From NCBI RefSeq assembly GCF_041435115.1, contig NZ_CP108046.1, positions 3,348,001 to 3,412,000 on the forward strand: a DNA stretch of 64,000 nt, written 5' to 3'. Source of the stretch: Streptomyces sp. NBC_00289 (GTDB taxonomy: Bacteria; Actinomycetota; Actinomycetes; Streptomycetales; Streptomycetaceae). The notes under the pieces are model-generated. The model had not been told where the DNA came from. It saw only the letters and a program-made list of their open reading frames with translations, and made no database searches. Both the position numbers and the translations under genes were made by a program. Of the stretch, positions 12,524 through 21,168 are shown one piece after another. Position 1 is the stretch's first letter. Every line of letters begins with the position of its first letter.

Positions 12524-13246
12524 ATGGCGAAAGGCAGCAAGGGCGCGGGCAAGAGTCTCGTTCGGGCCTCGCTCGCGATCCACGAGCCCCCCGTCGGCGG
12601 CAGCACGACGCCGGGCGGAATCATCAAGACCTTCGGCTTCGACTTCAACCCGGCGCAGCTGTCGCTGACCCGCCGCGCGCAGTGGAAGGCGACCCCCGCG
12701 CAGATCGAACGGGACGGCTCGCTCCCGGAGTTCATGGGTTCGGAGCCGCGCGAGATGAGCGTGGAGATCTTCCTCGACTCCTCCGCCAAGCCGACCAGCA
12801 ACACGGTGCTGAAGAAGGTCGAGTCGCTGCTCGACTGCTGCGAGGTGACGACCAAGAGCATCGCCGCGAAGCAGCCGTCGCCGCCCTGGGTGGTGTTCCA
12901 GTGGGGGTCGTTCTCGACGGCCCGCTTCACGGCGTACGTCAGTTCCGTGGAGGCCGCCTACTCGCTCTTCGGCACCACCGGCGTCCCCATCCGCGCCACC
13001 TGCCGGCTCCAGCTGCACGAGATCCCGAGCAAGACCAAGGGGCAGAATCCGACCTCGGGAGCACTGACCGCGCAGCGCGTGCACCGGGTCGTGGCGGGTG
13101 ACTCACTGCAGTCGCTGGCCTGGCGGGAGTACGGCGACGCGTCCGCGTGGCGCTCGATCGCCGACGCCAACGACATCGACAACCCGGGGCAGTTGCGGAC
13201 CGGCGTGGAACTGGTGCTGCCCGCTGCCGAGGAGGTGCGTACCTGA
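12524..13246 (+). CDS. LysM-domain tube/hub protein (Pvc7-like)
   Basis: A 240-residue baseplate hub protein with an N-terminal CIS tube domain (residues about 15-165; FGFDFNPAQLSLTRR, then SVEAAYSLFGTTGVPIRA) and a C-terminal LysM domain at 186-233 (HRVVAGDSLQSLAWREYGD). The pairing of these two domains is the normal architecture of the Pvc7/Afp7 family and of T4 gp53-type proteins, where LysM locks the hub rather than binding peptidoglycan. ATG 12524 follows GAGAGGGGCC. The stop overlaps the VgrG ATG (TGATG). Confidence 0.93.
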   Translation: MAKGSKGAGKSLVRASLAIHEPPVGGSTTPGGIIKTFGFDFNPAQLSLTRRAQWKATPAQIERDGSLPEFMGSEPREMSVEIFLDSSAKPTSNTVLKKVESLLDCCEVTTKSIAAKQPSPPWVVFQWGSFSTARFTAYVSSVEAAYSLFGTTGVPIRATCRLQLHEIPSKTKGQNPTSGALTAQRVHRVVAGDSLQSLAWREYGDASAWRSIADANDIDNPGQLRTGVELVLPAAEEVRT

Positions 13247-15147
13247 TGGTGAGGTCCGCGTTCTCCAACGTCATCGGTGTGAAGATCGGCGGCGCCGATC
13301 TTCCGTCCGAATACGCCCGGGCCCTGGTCGAGAGCTGGGTGGACCAGGGCGCCGGTGTGCCGGCCGCGTTCCGGCTCACCTTCCGGGACCCGTACCGGCT
13401 GATCCTCGGCAAACTGCGCGTGACCTTCGGCACGAAGGTCGTCCTCACGCCGATGGCCGACGGGCAGGGCGCCGGTGATCCCCTGCTGACCGGCGAGGTC
13501 ACCGGCCTCGAGGCCGACTACGACGGCACCGGCACCTTCACCGTCATCCGTGGCTACGACTTCGGGCACCGCCTGCTGCGCCAGCGCCGGGTGGCCGCCT
13601 ACCGCAACCAGACCGCGTCCGACATCGCCAGGAAGCTGGCCGCGCAGGACGGTGTGCCGGTGGGGCTGATCCAGCCGACGAAGACGGTGTACGAGTTCAT
13701 CAGCCAGTCCAACGTCACCGACTGGGACTTCCTCGCGCGGCTCGCCGACGAGAACGAGATGGTCATGTCCGTCGACGCGGACGGCAACTTCCAGTTCGTG
13801 AAGCCCAAGCCGTCCTCCGGCGCCCCCTCGCCCAAGACCGACGGCGACAAGAGCCCCTTCGTCCTCCAGGCCGGGCACGACATCCTGCGGCTGCGGTCCG
13901 CGGTCACGGCGGCCGACCAGGTCGCCAAGGTGGAGTCGCGGGGCTGGGACGTCACGACGAAGAAGAAGATCACCGCGACCTCCCCGGGAACCTCCAACCC
14001 GGGGATCAGCATCGGCACCACGCCGGGCGCGGCGGCCGGCAAGTTCAAGGCCGCCAAGCTGGTCGAGACGGGCACGCCCTACGACAAGCAGAAGGAAGTG
14101 AAGTTCGCCGCCGACGCGCTCGCCGACGACGTCACCGGCTCGTTCGCCGAGCTGGAGGTCGTCGTCCGCGGAAATCCCAAGCTGCGGCCGGGAGTTCCGG
14201 TCGCACTCGCGGACGTGGGGGCGCCCTTCGAGGGCAAGTACACCGTCACCTCCGTACGGCACGCCTTCGGCGACGGCAAGCACTACGAGGCGTGGGTGAC
14301 GGTCAGCGGCCGGCAGTGGCGTTCGCTGTACGGGCTCACCTCGGGCGGCGCGGACACCTCGCCCCGGCTGCCCAGCGTGGCCAACGCGCTGGTCACCGAC
14401 GTGAACGACCCGCTCAAGCAGGGGCGGGTCCGGTTGCAGTTCCCGTGGCTCGACGACACCTACGTCAGCGACTGGACGCGGACCGTGCAGATGGGTGGCC
14501 TCGGTGGCGGCGGGATCTTCCCGCTGGACGTCAACGACGAGGTGCTGGTCGCGTTCGACCGGGGTGCCCTGGACCATCCGTTCGTGATCGGCGGGCTCTA
14601 CAACGGCCGGGACAAGCCGACCGTCGTGGGCGACGTGCCGCTGCACGACACCGTCCGCAAGAAGGCCAGCCGGCACACCGTCTCCGACCGGGACGGCAAC
14701 CGGATGGACCTGCTCAGCCAGAAGACCGGCGGCCGCAAGCAGGGCGTGCGGATGATCTCCGGGGACAAGCAGCTGACGGTGTTCCTGGACCGGACGAAGA
14801 CCGAGATCGTCGTCGACAGCAAGGGCTCGGTCACCATCAAGGGCAGCCGTTCGGTGTCGGTCGAGGCCGGCACGGACCTCACGCTCAGCGCCCGGCGCAA
14901 CGTGACCATCAAGAGCGGCGGACTCCTCAACATCCAGGGCCGCGGCATGGTCAACGTCAAGTCCCTCACCGGTGCGGTGATGGTCGACGCGATGGGCGCC
15001 CTGAACCTGAAGGCGGTGGGTGCCGCGACGCTCACCGCGGGCGGCGCCGTGCAGGTCAACTCCATTGCCAACGTGGGCATCCGGGCCGTCACCCTCACGC
15101 TCCAGGGTGCGGTGCTGGTCAACGCCAAGCCGTATCCGCTGCCGTGA
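13246..15147 (+). CDS. VgrG-type baseplate hub and spike protein
   Basis: A 633-residue VgrG/Pvc8-like protein. The N-terminal two thirds are the gp27-like hub. The gp5 OB-fold follows, with LVTDVNDPLKQGRVRLQFPW near residue 384 and a DHPFVIGGLYNG motif. The C-terminal approximately 130 residues are a repetitive beta-helix spike (VTIKGSRSVSVEAG, LTLSARRNVTIKSG and similar). It pierces the target membrane at the tip of the tube. I see no lysozyme domain and no separate PAAR gene in the window. The start overlaps the previous stop. About 67 bases without a convincing gene separate it from the gp25-like gene. Confidence 0.95.
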   Translation: MVRSAFSNVIGVKIGGADLPSEYARALVESWVDQGAGVPAAFRLTFRDPYRLILGKLRVTFGTKVVLTPMADGQGAGDPLLTGEVTGLEADYDGTGTFTVIRGYDFGHRLLRQRRVAAYRNQTASDIARKLAAQDGVPVGLIQPTKTVYEFISQSNVTDWDFLARLADENEMVMSVDADGNFQFVKPKPSSGAPSPKTDGDKSPFVLQAGHDILRLRSAVTAADQVAKVESRGWDVTTKKKITATSPGTSNPGISIGTTPGAAAGKFKAAKLVETGTPYDKQKEVKFAADALADDVTGSFAELEVVVRGNPKLRPGVPVALADVGAPFEGKYTVTSVRHAFGDGKHYEAWVTVSGRQWRSLYGLTSGGADTSPRLPSVANALVTDVNDPLKQGRVRLQFPWLDDTYVSDWTRTVQMGGLGGGGIFPLDVNDEVLVAFDRGALDHPFVIGGLYNGRDKPTVVGDVPLHDTVRKKASRHTVSDRDGNRMDLLSQKTGGRKQGVRMISGDKQLTVFLDRTKTEIVVDSKGSVTIKGSRSVSVEAGTDLTLSARRNVTIKSGGLLNIQGRGMVNVKSLTGAVMVDAMGALNLKAVGAATLTAGGAVQVNSIANVGIRAVTLTLQGAVLVNAKPYPLP

Positions 15148-15214
15148 ACGGGTTCTCCGGAAGCTTCAGCCATGTCAGACACCTCAGAGGTTCGGGAAGG
15201 CGGGTGGCCCACTG

Positions 15215-15655
15215 ATGGCCGAGCAGTTCGTCGGGTCCGGCTGGTCGTTCCCGCTGCGCATCGGGCCGACCGGCGGTATCGCCCTGGTCAGCGGGGAGCG
15301 GGAGGTCGAGGAGGCGATCCGGCTGGTCCTGTCGACGGCGCCGGGCGAGCGCCCGATGCGCCCCGACTTCGGCTGCGCGATCCACGACCTGGTGTTCGCG
15401 CCGGTCAACGAGCAGACCGCGGGCCGCATCCAGCACGAGGTGTACGTCAGCCTGGACCGCTGGGAGCCGCGCATCGAGGTCGACGACGTCGAGGTCAGCA
15501 CCGGTGGCGACCAGAGCGTCCTGTTCATCGACGTCCGGTACTCGATCCGCGGCACCAACAACCCGCGCAGCCTCGTCTTCCCGTTCTACGTCATTCCCTC
15601 CCACGACGAGCCGGACAGCTCCGGCGCGGGCAACTCCCCCGAAAGTGACCGCTGA
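15215..15655 (+). CDS. gp25-like baseplate wedge protein
   Basis: A 146-residue GPW/gp25 family protein. Diagnostic features are GEREVEEAIRLVLSTAPGER and RPDFGCAIHDLVFAP (the conserved R-x-x-FG-C region) around residues 28-68. In T4 and T6SS this subunit is part of the baseplate wedge and starts sheath polymerisation. Start ATG 15215 gives the family N-terminus. Its stop shares one base with the next ATG (TGATG). The C-terminal 15 residues are Ser/Asp-rich and dispensable-looking. Confidence 0.95.
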   Translation: MAEQFVGSGWSFPLRIGPTGGIALVSGEREVEEAIRLVLSTAPGERPMRPDFGCAIHDLVFAPVNEQTAGRIQHEVYVSLDRWEPRIEVDDVEVSTGGDQSVLFIDVRYSIRGTNNPRSLVFPFYVIPSHDEPDSSGAGNSPESDR

Positions 15656-17616
15656 TGGCCCTGCCCTCCCCGAACCTCGACGACCGCCGCTTCCAGCAGT
15701 TCGTCGACGACGCCAAGCGCTACATCCAGCAGCGCGCCCCGGAGTGGACCGACCACAACGTCTCCGACCCCGGTGTCACCCTGGTCGAGACGGTCGCGCA
15801 CATGGCCGACCAGATCGTGTACCGGCTCAACCGGGTGCCGGAGAAGAACCATCTGGCGTTCCTGGACCTGGTCGGGATCACCCTGTTCCCGCCGTCCGCC
15901 GCCCGCACCGACGTGACGTTCTGGCTGTCGGCGCCGCAGGAGGAGACCGTACCGGTGCCGGTCGGCACCGAGGTCGCCACCCTGCGCACCGAGGGCGACG
16001 AGGCGGTCGTCTTCGCCACCGAGCGCGAACTGAACGTCGTACCGACCGGGTTGCGCCATCTGCTGGTGCAGGAGCAGGGCGAGCCGGTGGTGGACCGGAC
16101 GCACGACCTCGCCGAGGAGGACAAGGACCTGCTGTGCTTCGCGGAGTCGCCCTCCCCGGGTGACTGCATGCTGCTCGGTCTGAGCGCCGCCGTACCGCAC
16201 TGCGCGCTCGCCCTGGACCTGGACAGCCGGGTGGACGGCGTCGGCGTGGACCCGCGGCAGCCGCCGCTGGTGTGGGAGGCGTGGACCGCGGACGGCTGGC
16301 AGTCCTGCGAGGTGGACCGGGACGGCACCGGCGGCCTCAACCGGCCCGGCGAGGTCGTGCTGCACGTCCCCGGCGGACACGTCCTGTCCCGCAACGCCGG
16401 CCACCAGGCCGGCTGGCTGCGCTGCCGGGTCACGGAACCCCTCCCCGGCCAGCCCTTCTACACCACTTCGCCGACGATCCAGGCCGCCGAGGCCTTCACG
16501 ATCGGCGGCACGACCGCCGTCGTACACGCCGAGACGGTGTACGACGAGGCGCTCGGCGAGTCCACCGGACTGCCGGGGCAGCGGCTGCGGCTGGCGCACG
16601 CGCCCGTGGTCGGCGACACCCCGCCGGTGCTGCTGCAGACCGCCGAGCACGACGGCTGGGCGGACTGGCAGGTCGTCCCGCACTTCTCGGCCTCGGGGCC
16701 GGACGACCGGCACATCACGCTCGACGCCACGACCGGCGAGATCGCCTTCGGGCCGGCCGTGCGCGAACCCGACGGATCACTGCGCCAGTACGGGATGGTC
16801 GCCCCGAAGGGCTCCCCCGTCCGCGCCCGCCGCTACCGCACCGGCGGCGGCCGCGCGGGCAACGTGGCGCGCGGCGCCGTCCAGATCCTGCGGAGCTCCA
16901 TCCCGTACGTCTCCGAGGTGGTCAACCGGGAGGCGGCGCGCGGCGGCGTGGCGGGGGAGACCGTGCAGGAGGCGAAGGTCCGGGCACCGATCACACTGCG
17001 CGCCCAGGAGCGGGCGGTGACCCTGCGCGACTACGAGGAGCTGGCCCGCCGTGCCGCTCCCGAGACCGCGCGGATCACCTGCCTGGAGGGCGAGGAGGGC
17101 GAGTACGGGGCCTACGCGGTACGGGTCCTCGTGGTGCCGCAGGCGGTCCCGGATCCCGGCGGACACCTGCGCTTCGAGCAACTGGTGCCCGGAGACGCCC
17201 TGTTGGACCGCATCACCCGTCACCTGGACGAACGCCGTCTGATCGGCACCCGGCTGGCGGTCGGGCCGCCGTACTACCAGGGCGTCACCGTGGTGGCGTC
17301 CGTGCACGCCTTCCGGGGCGTCGACACCGACCGGGTGCGCCGGCAGGCCCACGACGCCCTCTACCGGCACCTCGACCCGCTCACCGGCGGTACCGACGGC
17401 AAGGGCTGGCCGTTCGGGCGGCCCGTGCAGGCCGGCGAGGTGTTCGCGGTGCTGCAACGCGTACCGGGCGTGGAACTGGTCGACGAGGTCGTCCTGCATC
17501 CCGCCGACCCGCTGACCGGCAAACGCGGCGAGGCGACGGACCGCATCGACCTGTCACCGCCGTCGCTGGTGTTCTCCTTCGACCACCGCGTACGAGTCAT
17601 CGGGGACGGCGCCTGA
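15655..17616 (+). CDS. Baseplate J-type wedge protein (Cis11-like)
   Basis: A 653-residue 'putative baseplate assembly protein' of the gp6/baseplate J superfamily. The N-terminus has PNLDDRRFQQFVDDAKRYIQ and WTDHNVSDPGVTLVETVAHM, which is highly typical. The C-terminal half carries ITLRAQERAVTLRDYEELAR and a terminal DHRVRVI. These subunits form the hexagonal iris of the baseplate. The gene overlaps its upstream neighbour by one base and its own stop overlaps the ATG of an 11-codon ORF. Confidence 0.95.
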   Translation: MALPSPNLDDRRFQQFVDDAKRYIQQRAPEWTDHNVSDPGVTLVETVAHMADQIVYRLNRVPEKNHLAFLDLVGITLFPPSAARTDVTFWLSAPQEETVPVPVGTEVATLRTEGDEAVVFATERELNVVPTGLRHLLVQEQGEPVVDRTHDLAEEDKDLLCFAESPSPGDCMLLGLSAAVPHCALALDLDSRVDGVGVDPRQPPLVWEAWTADGWQSCEVDRDGTGGLNRPGEVVLHVPGGHVLSRNAGHQAGWLRCRVTEPLPGQPFYTTSPTIQAAEAFTIGGTTAVVHAETVYDEALGESTGLPGQRLRLAHAPVVGDTPPVLLQTAEHDGWADWQVVPHFSASGPDDRHITLDATTGEIAFGPAVREPDGSLRQYGMVAPKGSPVRARRYRTGGGRAGNVARGAVQILRSSIPYVSEVVNREAARGGVAGETVQEAKVRAPITLRAQERAVTLRDYEELARRAAPETARITCLEGEEGEYGAYAVRVLVVPQAVPDPGGHLRFEQLVPGDALLDRITRHLDERRLIGTRLAVGPPYYQGVTVVASVHAFRGVDTDRVRRQAHDALYRHLDPLTGGTDGKGWPFGRPVQAGEVFAVLQRVPGVELVDEVVLHPADPLTGKRGEATDRIDLSPPSLVFSFDHRVRVIGDGA

Positions 17617-17651
17617 TGAACGTCGACTCCCGCGCCGGGGGCCTCGGATGA
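17616..17651 (+). CDS. 11-codon coupling ORF between baseplate genes
   Basis: The ATG at 17616 shares its A with the baseplate J stop. The 11-codon frame MNVDSRAGGLG ends in a TGA that overlaps the ATG of the next gene (ATGA at 17648). It may be translated simply to hand ribosomes across the 31-base gap, since no good ribosome site is otherwise visible before 17648. A functional peptide is unlikely. Confidence 0.5.
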   Translation: MNVDSRAGGLG

Positions 17652-18214
17652 GGGGCTCCGTCGACGGCCTCGACTCGTCCGCGCCGATCGGCATGATGCT
17701 GCCCGCCGTGTTCGCCGACGACGACCTCGCCATGCGTTTCGTCGCCGGGCTCGACGAGGTGGTCGCGCCGATCCACAACGTGCTCGACTGCCTCGACACG
17801 TACTTCCGGCCGTCCCTCGCCCCGCTCGACTTCACCCAGTGGCTGGGCAGTTGGGTCGGCGCCGAGACCGACGGCACCGAACCCGAACCGCTGCTGCGCG
17901 CCGCCGTGGCCGCCGCCGCGTATCTGCACCGCATCCGGGGCACCCGGCGCGGCCTGGCCGAGGCGGTCCGGCTCGCGTTCGGCGTGGAACCCGAGATCAC
18001 CGAGAGCGGGGCGGCCGCCTGGAGCGCCCGCCCGCTCGGCCCGTTCCCCGGCGAGCCACGCCCACGACTGCACGTACACCTGCGGCTGCCCGAGCCGACC
18101 CGGGCGGACCACCACCGCCTGGACACCCTCGTGGCCGCCGCGCGCCCAGCCCACATGCCGTACACGGTCCAGGTGACCGCCGGCGAACCCGCCGAAAGGA
18201 CCCCGGAGAGATGA
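17648..18214 (+). CDS. Tail protein I-like baseplate protein
   Basis: A 188-residue protein with the pattern of phage tail protein I / gp7-like baseplate proteins of eCIS loci: LPAVFADDDLAMRFVAGLDE, LDCLDTYFRPSLAPLDFTQW and HRIRGTRRGLAEAVRLAFG (about residues 92-110). It is predicted to join the J protein in the baseplate wedge. The ATG lies in an ATGA overlap with the 11-codon ORF, and its own TGA overlaps the next ATG (ATGA at 18211). Confidence 0.85.
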   Translation: MRGSVDGLDSSAPIGMMLPAVFADDDLAMRFVAGLDEVVAPIHNVLDCLDTYFRPSLAPLDFTQWLGSWVGAETDGTEPEPLLRAAVAAAAYLHRIRGTRRGLAEAVRLAFGVEPEITESGAAAWSARPLGPFPGEPRPRLHVHLRLPEPTRADHHRLDTLVAAARPAHMPYTVQVTAGEPAERTPER

Positions 18215-19950
18215 CGACCACCCAGAACTGCGCCGACTGCGGCACCCGCGCGGAACCTGGCCAGTCGTTCTGCGACGCCTGCGGGGCCGTACTGAGCTGG
18301 ACGGACAGGGCGGCCGCGCGAGCTGCGTCGGGAGGGGCGGGGGCGTCCGGAGCATCGGGGTCGTCCGGGGCGTCCGGGGCGTCCGGAGCTTCGGGGTCCT
18401 CTGGGGCTTCCGGTGCTTCCGGGTCGTCCGGTGCTACGACGGCTCCCGGCACGTCCAGCGCGTCCGCTTACGCGGGTTCGGGCGGTTCCTCCGGTTCCGG
18501 TGGTTCCGGCGGTTCCGGCGGTTCCGCCGGAGCGCGAGCCGGAGACGGAACGGCGGGCGCCGACGGGAGCGACTCCGCCGGCTCGGCCCCCGCTCCCTCG
18601 GCCGCTTCCCCTGCCGACTCCTCGGCCGCTTCCGACAGCCCGGCCCCTCCGGCCGGAGGCGACCCCGGGTGGGACGCCTTCACCCGGACCGACGGCGGTA
18701 CGGGTCTGGCCCGCACCCAGCGGGAACTGCTGGGCGCCGGGGCGGCCGCGGCGGAACCGGGCACGGCCTCCCCCGCCGCCCCGCCCGCCTCCGGCGCCTC
18801 CACGGGCCAGGCCGCGGCCCCGTCCCACCAGGACTCGCCGCGTCCCGCCACGGCCCCGGCCCCCTCCTGGGCCCGCACGCACACCGCCGCGCCCGACGAG
18901 AGCGAGAGCGGACCGGCGGCCGTCGCCCACCCCGACGTGCCCCCCGCGGCCACCCCGCCCGCCGCCACCCCGGCCGCCGACGAGACCGCCGCCACCGAAC
19001 CCCTCCCCACCGCGGCTCCGAGGCCGGGGCAGTCCCCGGCGGACGCCGACGACATGGCCGACCGGGCCCGCCGGCTCCTCGTGCCGCTCGCCGACCCGGA
19101 GCCCCGCCCCGCGGCGGCCCCGTCCGTCGCGCCGGTACTGCCGGGCCGCCCGGCCGCCCCACGCCCGCAGGTCGTACGGGCCCCGGGCGAGGAACTCGGC
19201 GCGGACGGCGGAACGCCCTGCCCCTGGTGCTCCACCCGCAACCGGCCCGACCGGCACTTCTGCACCCGGTGCGCGATGCCCATGGCGGGGGACGGGCCCA
19301 CTCCGGGCCGCCTGCCGTGGTGGCGCCGGCTCGGCTTCGGCAACCGGGAGATCCCGTGGGCGGGTGACCGTCCCCGGCTGCGCCGCACCTTCGACCGGAT
19401 CCTGACCTGGCTGTTCGGCGCGATCGTCCTGACCCTGTTGATCGTGCTGGCGTTCAACATCCCCAAGGGGATCGACGCGACCCGGGACCACTTCGCCAAG
19501 CGGGCTCCGGTGCCCCCGGACAGCGTCAGCGCGTCCCGGTCCTACCCGGGCCACAAGCCCGACCTGGTCTTCGACCTGCTCAACAACACCTGGTGGGGCC
19601 CGGGCGTGTCCGAGTCCGGCAAGGGCCAGTGGATCGAGGCCCGTTTCGACGAGCCGACCCGGCTCCTCGACCTGATCATCACGCCGGGCGTCTCCACCCA
19701 CGCCGACCAGAACTCCAAGGCGGCACTTCCGCACCGCATCAAGGCCGTCATCACCAGGGACGACGGGACGACCATGACCCGGAAGATCACCCTCGACCAG
19801 GGTGCGGGCGGCCAGCGTCGCTCCTTCCGTGTCGGGGCGGTCACCAAGGTCCGCTTCGTCATCGAGTCCACCTACCGGGCATCCGCGAGCACGCAGGTGT
19901 CCATCGCCGAGATCGAGTTCTTCGGCCGGTCGAGCGCCAACTCGAGCTGA
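18211..19950 (+). CDS. Zinc-ribbon, single-TM, discoidin-like membrane protein
   Basis: A 579-residue protein. Zinc ribbon 1 uses C7, C10, C21 and C24. A 300-residue Ala/Ser/Pro-rich disordered region follows. Zinc ribbon 2 uses C337, C340, C351 and C354. One transmembrane helix lies at about 397-420, and a C-terminal beta domain (430-579) resembles F5/8 type C (discoidin) folds, with WWGPGVSESGKGQWIEARFD. The N-terminus is therefore probably cytoplasmic and the discoidin domain outside. It is coupled (ATGA) to baseplate genes. In S. coelicolor a membrane protein of its CIS locus (CisA) is required for particle-membrane contact and cell death. The architecture and position here suggest an equivalent, but I cannot align the two. 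Confidence 0.85.
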   Translation: MTTTQNCADCGTRAEPGQSFCDACGAVLSWTDRAAARAASGGAGASGASGSSGASGASGASGSSGASGASGSSGATTAPGTSSASAYAGSGGSSGSGGSGGSGGSAGARAGDGTAGADGSDSAGSAPAPSAASPADSSAASDSPAPPAGGDPGWDAFTRTDGGTGLARTQRELLGAGAAAAEPGTASPAAPPASGASTGQAAAPSHQDSPRPATAPAPSWARTHTAAPDESESGPAAVAHPDVPPAATPPAATPAADETAATEPLPTAAPRPGQSPADADDMADRARRLLVPLADPEPRPAAAPSVAPVLPGRPAAPRPQVVRAPGEELGADGGTPCPWCSTRNRPDRHFCTRCAMPMAGDGPTPGRLPWWRRLGFGNREIPWAGDRPRLRRTFDRILTWLFGAIVLTLLIVLAFNIPKGIDATRDHFAKRAPVPPDSVSASRSYPGHKPDLVFDLLNNTWWGPGVSESGKGQWIEARFDEPTRLLDLIITPGVSTHADQNSKAALPHRIKAVITRDDGTTMTRKITLDQGAGGQRRSFRVGAVTKVRFVIESTYRASASTQVSIAEIEFFGRSSANSS

Positions 19951-19965
19951 CCCCCGACACAGGCG

Positions 19966-19995
19966 GGTGCCGACCCCCGACAGGGGGCCGGCACC
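19966..19995 (+). terminator. Hairpin terminator of eCIS operon
   Basis: A 13-bp stem (GGTGCCGACCCCC against GGGGGCCGGCACC, one mismatch) with a GACA loop begins 15 bases after the last eCIS gene. There is no U-tract, as usual in Streptomyces. It also separates the operon from the convergent 189-residue protein. Confidence 0.75.
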
Positions 19996-20015
19996 TCGGG
20001 GGGCTGTCGTACGGC

Positions 20016-20585
20016 CTACGACCGGATGCCGCTCGCGGATGTGACGTCGGCGTCGTTCCGTGTCGCCGACGGCACGATCGACGCCGAGGTCGACGCCGAG
20101 GTCGACGCCGAGGTCGACGCCGAGGTCGACGCCGAGGTCGATGCCGGGGTCGGTGCCGTGGACGGCTCGGCCGTCACCGAGTCCGGCGGCACCGAGGGCA
20201 CGGGCGAAGAGACGGCGCCGCCGCGCGTCGCGGCGGGATCGGGAGACGCGCTCCGCCTGCTCGGGCCGGGAGTGACCGGCGCGGTCGACGCCGCCGGATC
20301 GGGCGGCACCGAGGGGCTGGTCGCGGCCGGCGGGGCGAGCGGGACCGCCGGCGACGGGGGTTTCCCGGGCGTCGCCAGACGCAGCGGCAGCACGATGCAC
20401 GCGGCGACCGCGCACGCCACACCGGCTCCGGCCGCGGTGCGCAGCAGCCGGCGGCGGGCGGCACCTCGGCGGATCGCCTCGTAGCGGCCGGCCGGTGGGC
20501 CGAGATAGCCGGAGGTGGGCCGCAGGATGACGGTCAGCGGGTCGTCGGGGTCGAAGTCCGGACCGTCGTCAGAGTGAGTGATCAA
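20016..20585 (-). CDS. Membrane partner of the adjacent ECF sigma factor
   Basis: A 189-residue protein with one transmembrane helix near residues 50-68 after an Arg-rich stretch (GAARRRLLRTAAG). A long Pro/Ser/Thr/Ala extracytoplasmic tail contains a run of Thr-Ser-Ala-Ser repeats. It overlaps the sigma factor gene by 17 bases, the arrangement of a sigma/anti-sigma pair. No zinc-binding anti-sigma motif (HxxxCxxC) is present, so an anti-sigma role rests on context alone. Its repeat DNA reads as an alternative Glu/Val/Asp frame on the plus strand, which I take as a shadow. Confidence 0.7.
   Translation of the reverse strand: MITHSDDGPDFDPDDPLTVILRPTSGYLGPPAGRYEAIRRGAARRRLLRTAAGAGVACAVAACIVLPLRLATPGKPPSPAVPLAPPAATSPSVPPDPAASTAPVTPGPSRRSASPDPAATRGGAVSSPVPSVPPDSVTAEPSTAPTPASTSASTSASTSASTSASTSASIVPSATRNDADVTSASGIRS
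20077..20160. repeat. 12-bp tandem repeat, seven units
   Basis: GTCGACGCCGAG or a close variant repeats seven times head to tail; units 2-5 are identical. On the minus strand it encodes the Thr-Ser-Ala-Ser tail of the membrane protein, so copy number changes would alter tail length in four-residue steps. Confidence 0.9.
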
Positions 20586-21060
20586 GACTTCTCCTCAAGT
20601 GGGCGCGGAGCAGTTCGCGGGCCGCGTGGAGGTCGGCCTTGACGGTTCCTTCCTTGCGCCCGGTCAGCGCGGACACCTCCCGGATCGGCATGTCAGCGTA
20701 GTAGTGCAGCAGGATCGGGACGCGCAGCCGTTCCGGCAGCGACTGCACGAGCATCCGTACCGTCGGATCGGCGGGCTCGGCCGGTGGGCGTACGGCGGCC
20801 TCGTCGGTGGCGCGGCGCACGGCCCGCCGCTCGCGCTCCAGCTTGCGCCAGTGGTCCCGGACGAGGTTGGCCGCCGTGACGTAGAGGAACCCGCGGGGTT
20901 CCGCGACAGCCGTCCAGCGGGCCCAGAGCCGGGTGAAGGCCTCCGAGGCGATCTCGTGGGCCGTCTCGTCGTCGTCGACCAGACGGCGGCACCAGCCGGC
21001 GAGGCGCGGATAGAGGGCGGCGAACAGTTCGGACGCTGCCTTCTCGCGGGACCGTTTCAA
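20569..21060 (-). CDS. ECF-type RNA polymerase sigma factor
   Basis: A 163-residue ECF sigma factor. Region 2 spans about residues 8-75 (LFAALYPRLAGWCRRLV, ASEAFTRLWARW, PRGFLYVTAANLVRDHWRK) and region 4 about 105-155 (LPERLRVPILLHYYADMPIR, then EVSALTGRKEGTVKADLHAA as the helix-turn-helix). It directs polymerase to a dedicated promoter set. The membrane protein downstream overlaps it by 17 bases. The class F sortase operon lies 109 bases upstream on the same strand and may be co-transcribed. Target promoters cannot be told from the sequence. Confidence 0.93.
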   Translation of the reverse strand: MKRSREKAASELFAALYPRLAGWCRRLVDDDETAHEIASEAFTRLWARWTAVAEPRGFLYVTAANLVRDHWRKLERERRAVRRATDEAAVRPPAEPADPTVRMLVQSLPERLRVPILLHYYADMPIREVSALTGRKEGTVKADLHAARELLRAHLRRSLDHSL

Positions 21061-21168
21061 CGCTCTCCATGGTCGTGGGGGGACTCGTGGGCGCGGGTGG
21101 GCGCTCGAAGAGGAGGAGTCCGGGCCGACGGCGTACGTTCCGTCGGCCCGGGAACCGGTGGTGGCGGG

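Noticed and set aside
15145..15215. 23-codon GTG frame between VgrG and gp25-like genes
   Set aside because: It overlaps the VgrG stop and runs up to the gp25 start, but has no ribosome site and no recognisable product; kept only as possible spacer.
20026..20484. Plus-strand frame over the 12-bp repeat
   Set aside because: Acidic Val-Asp-Ala-Glu repeat reading of the reverse strand of the sigma partner gene; no start signal or context.
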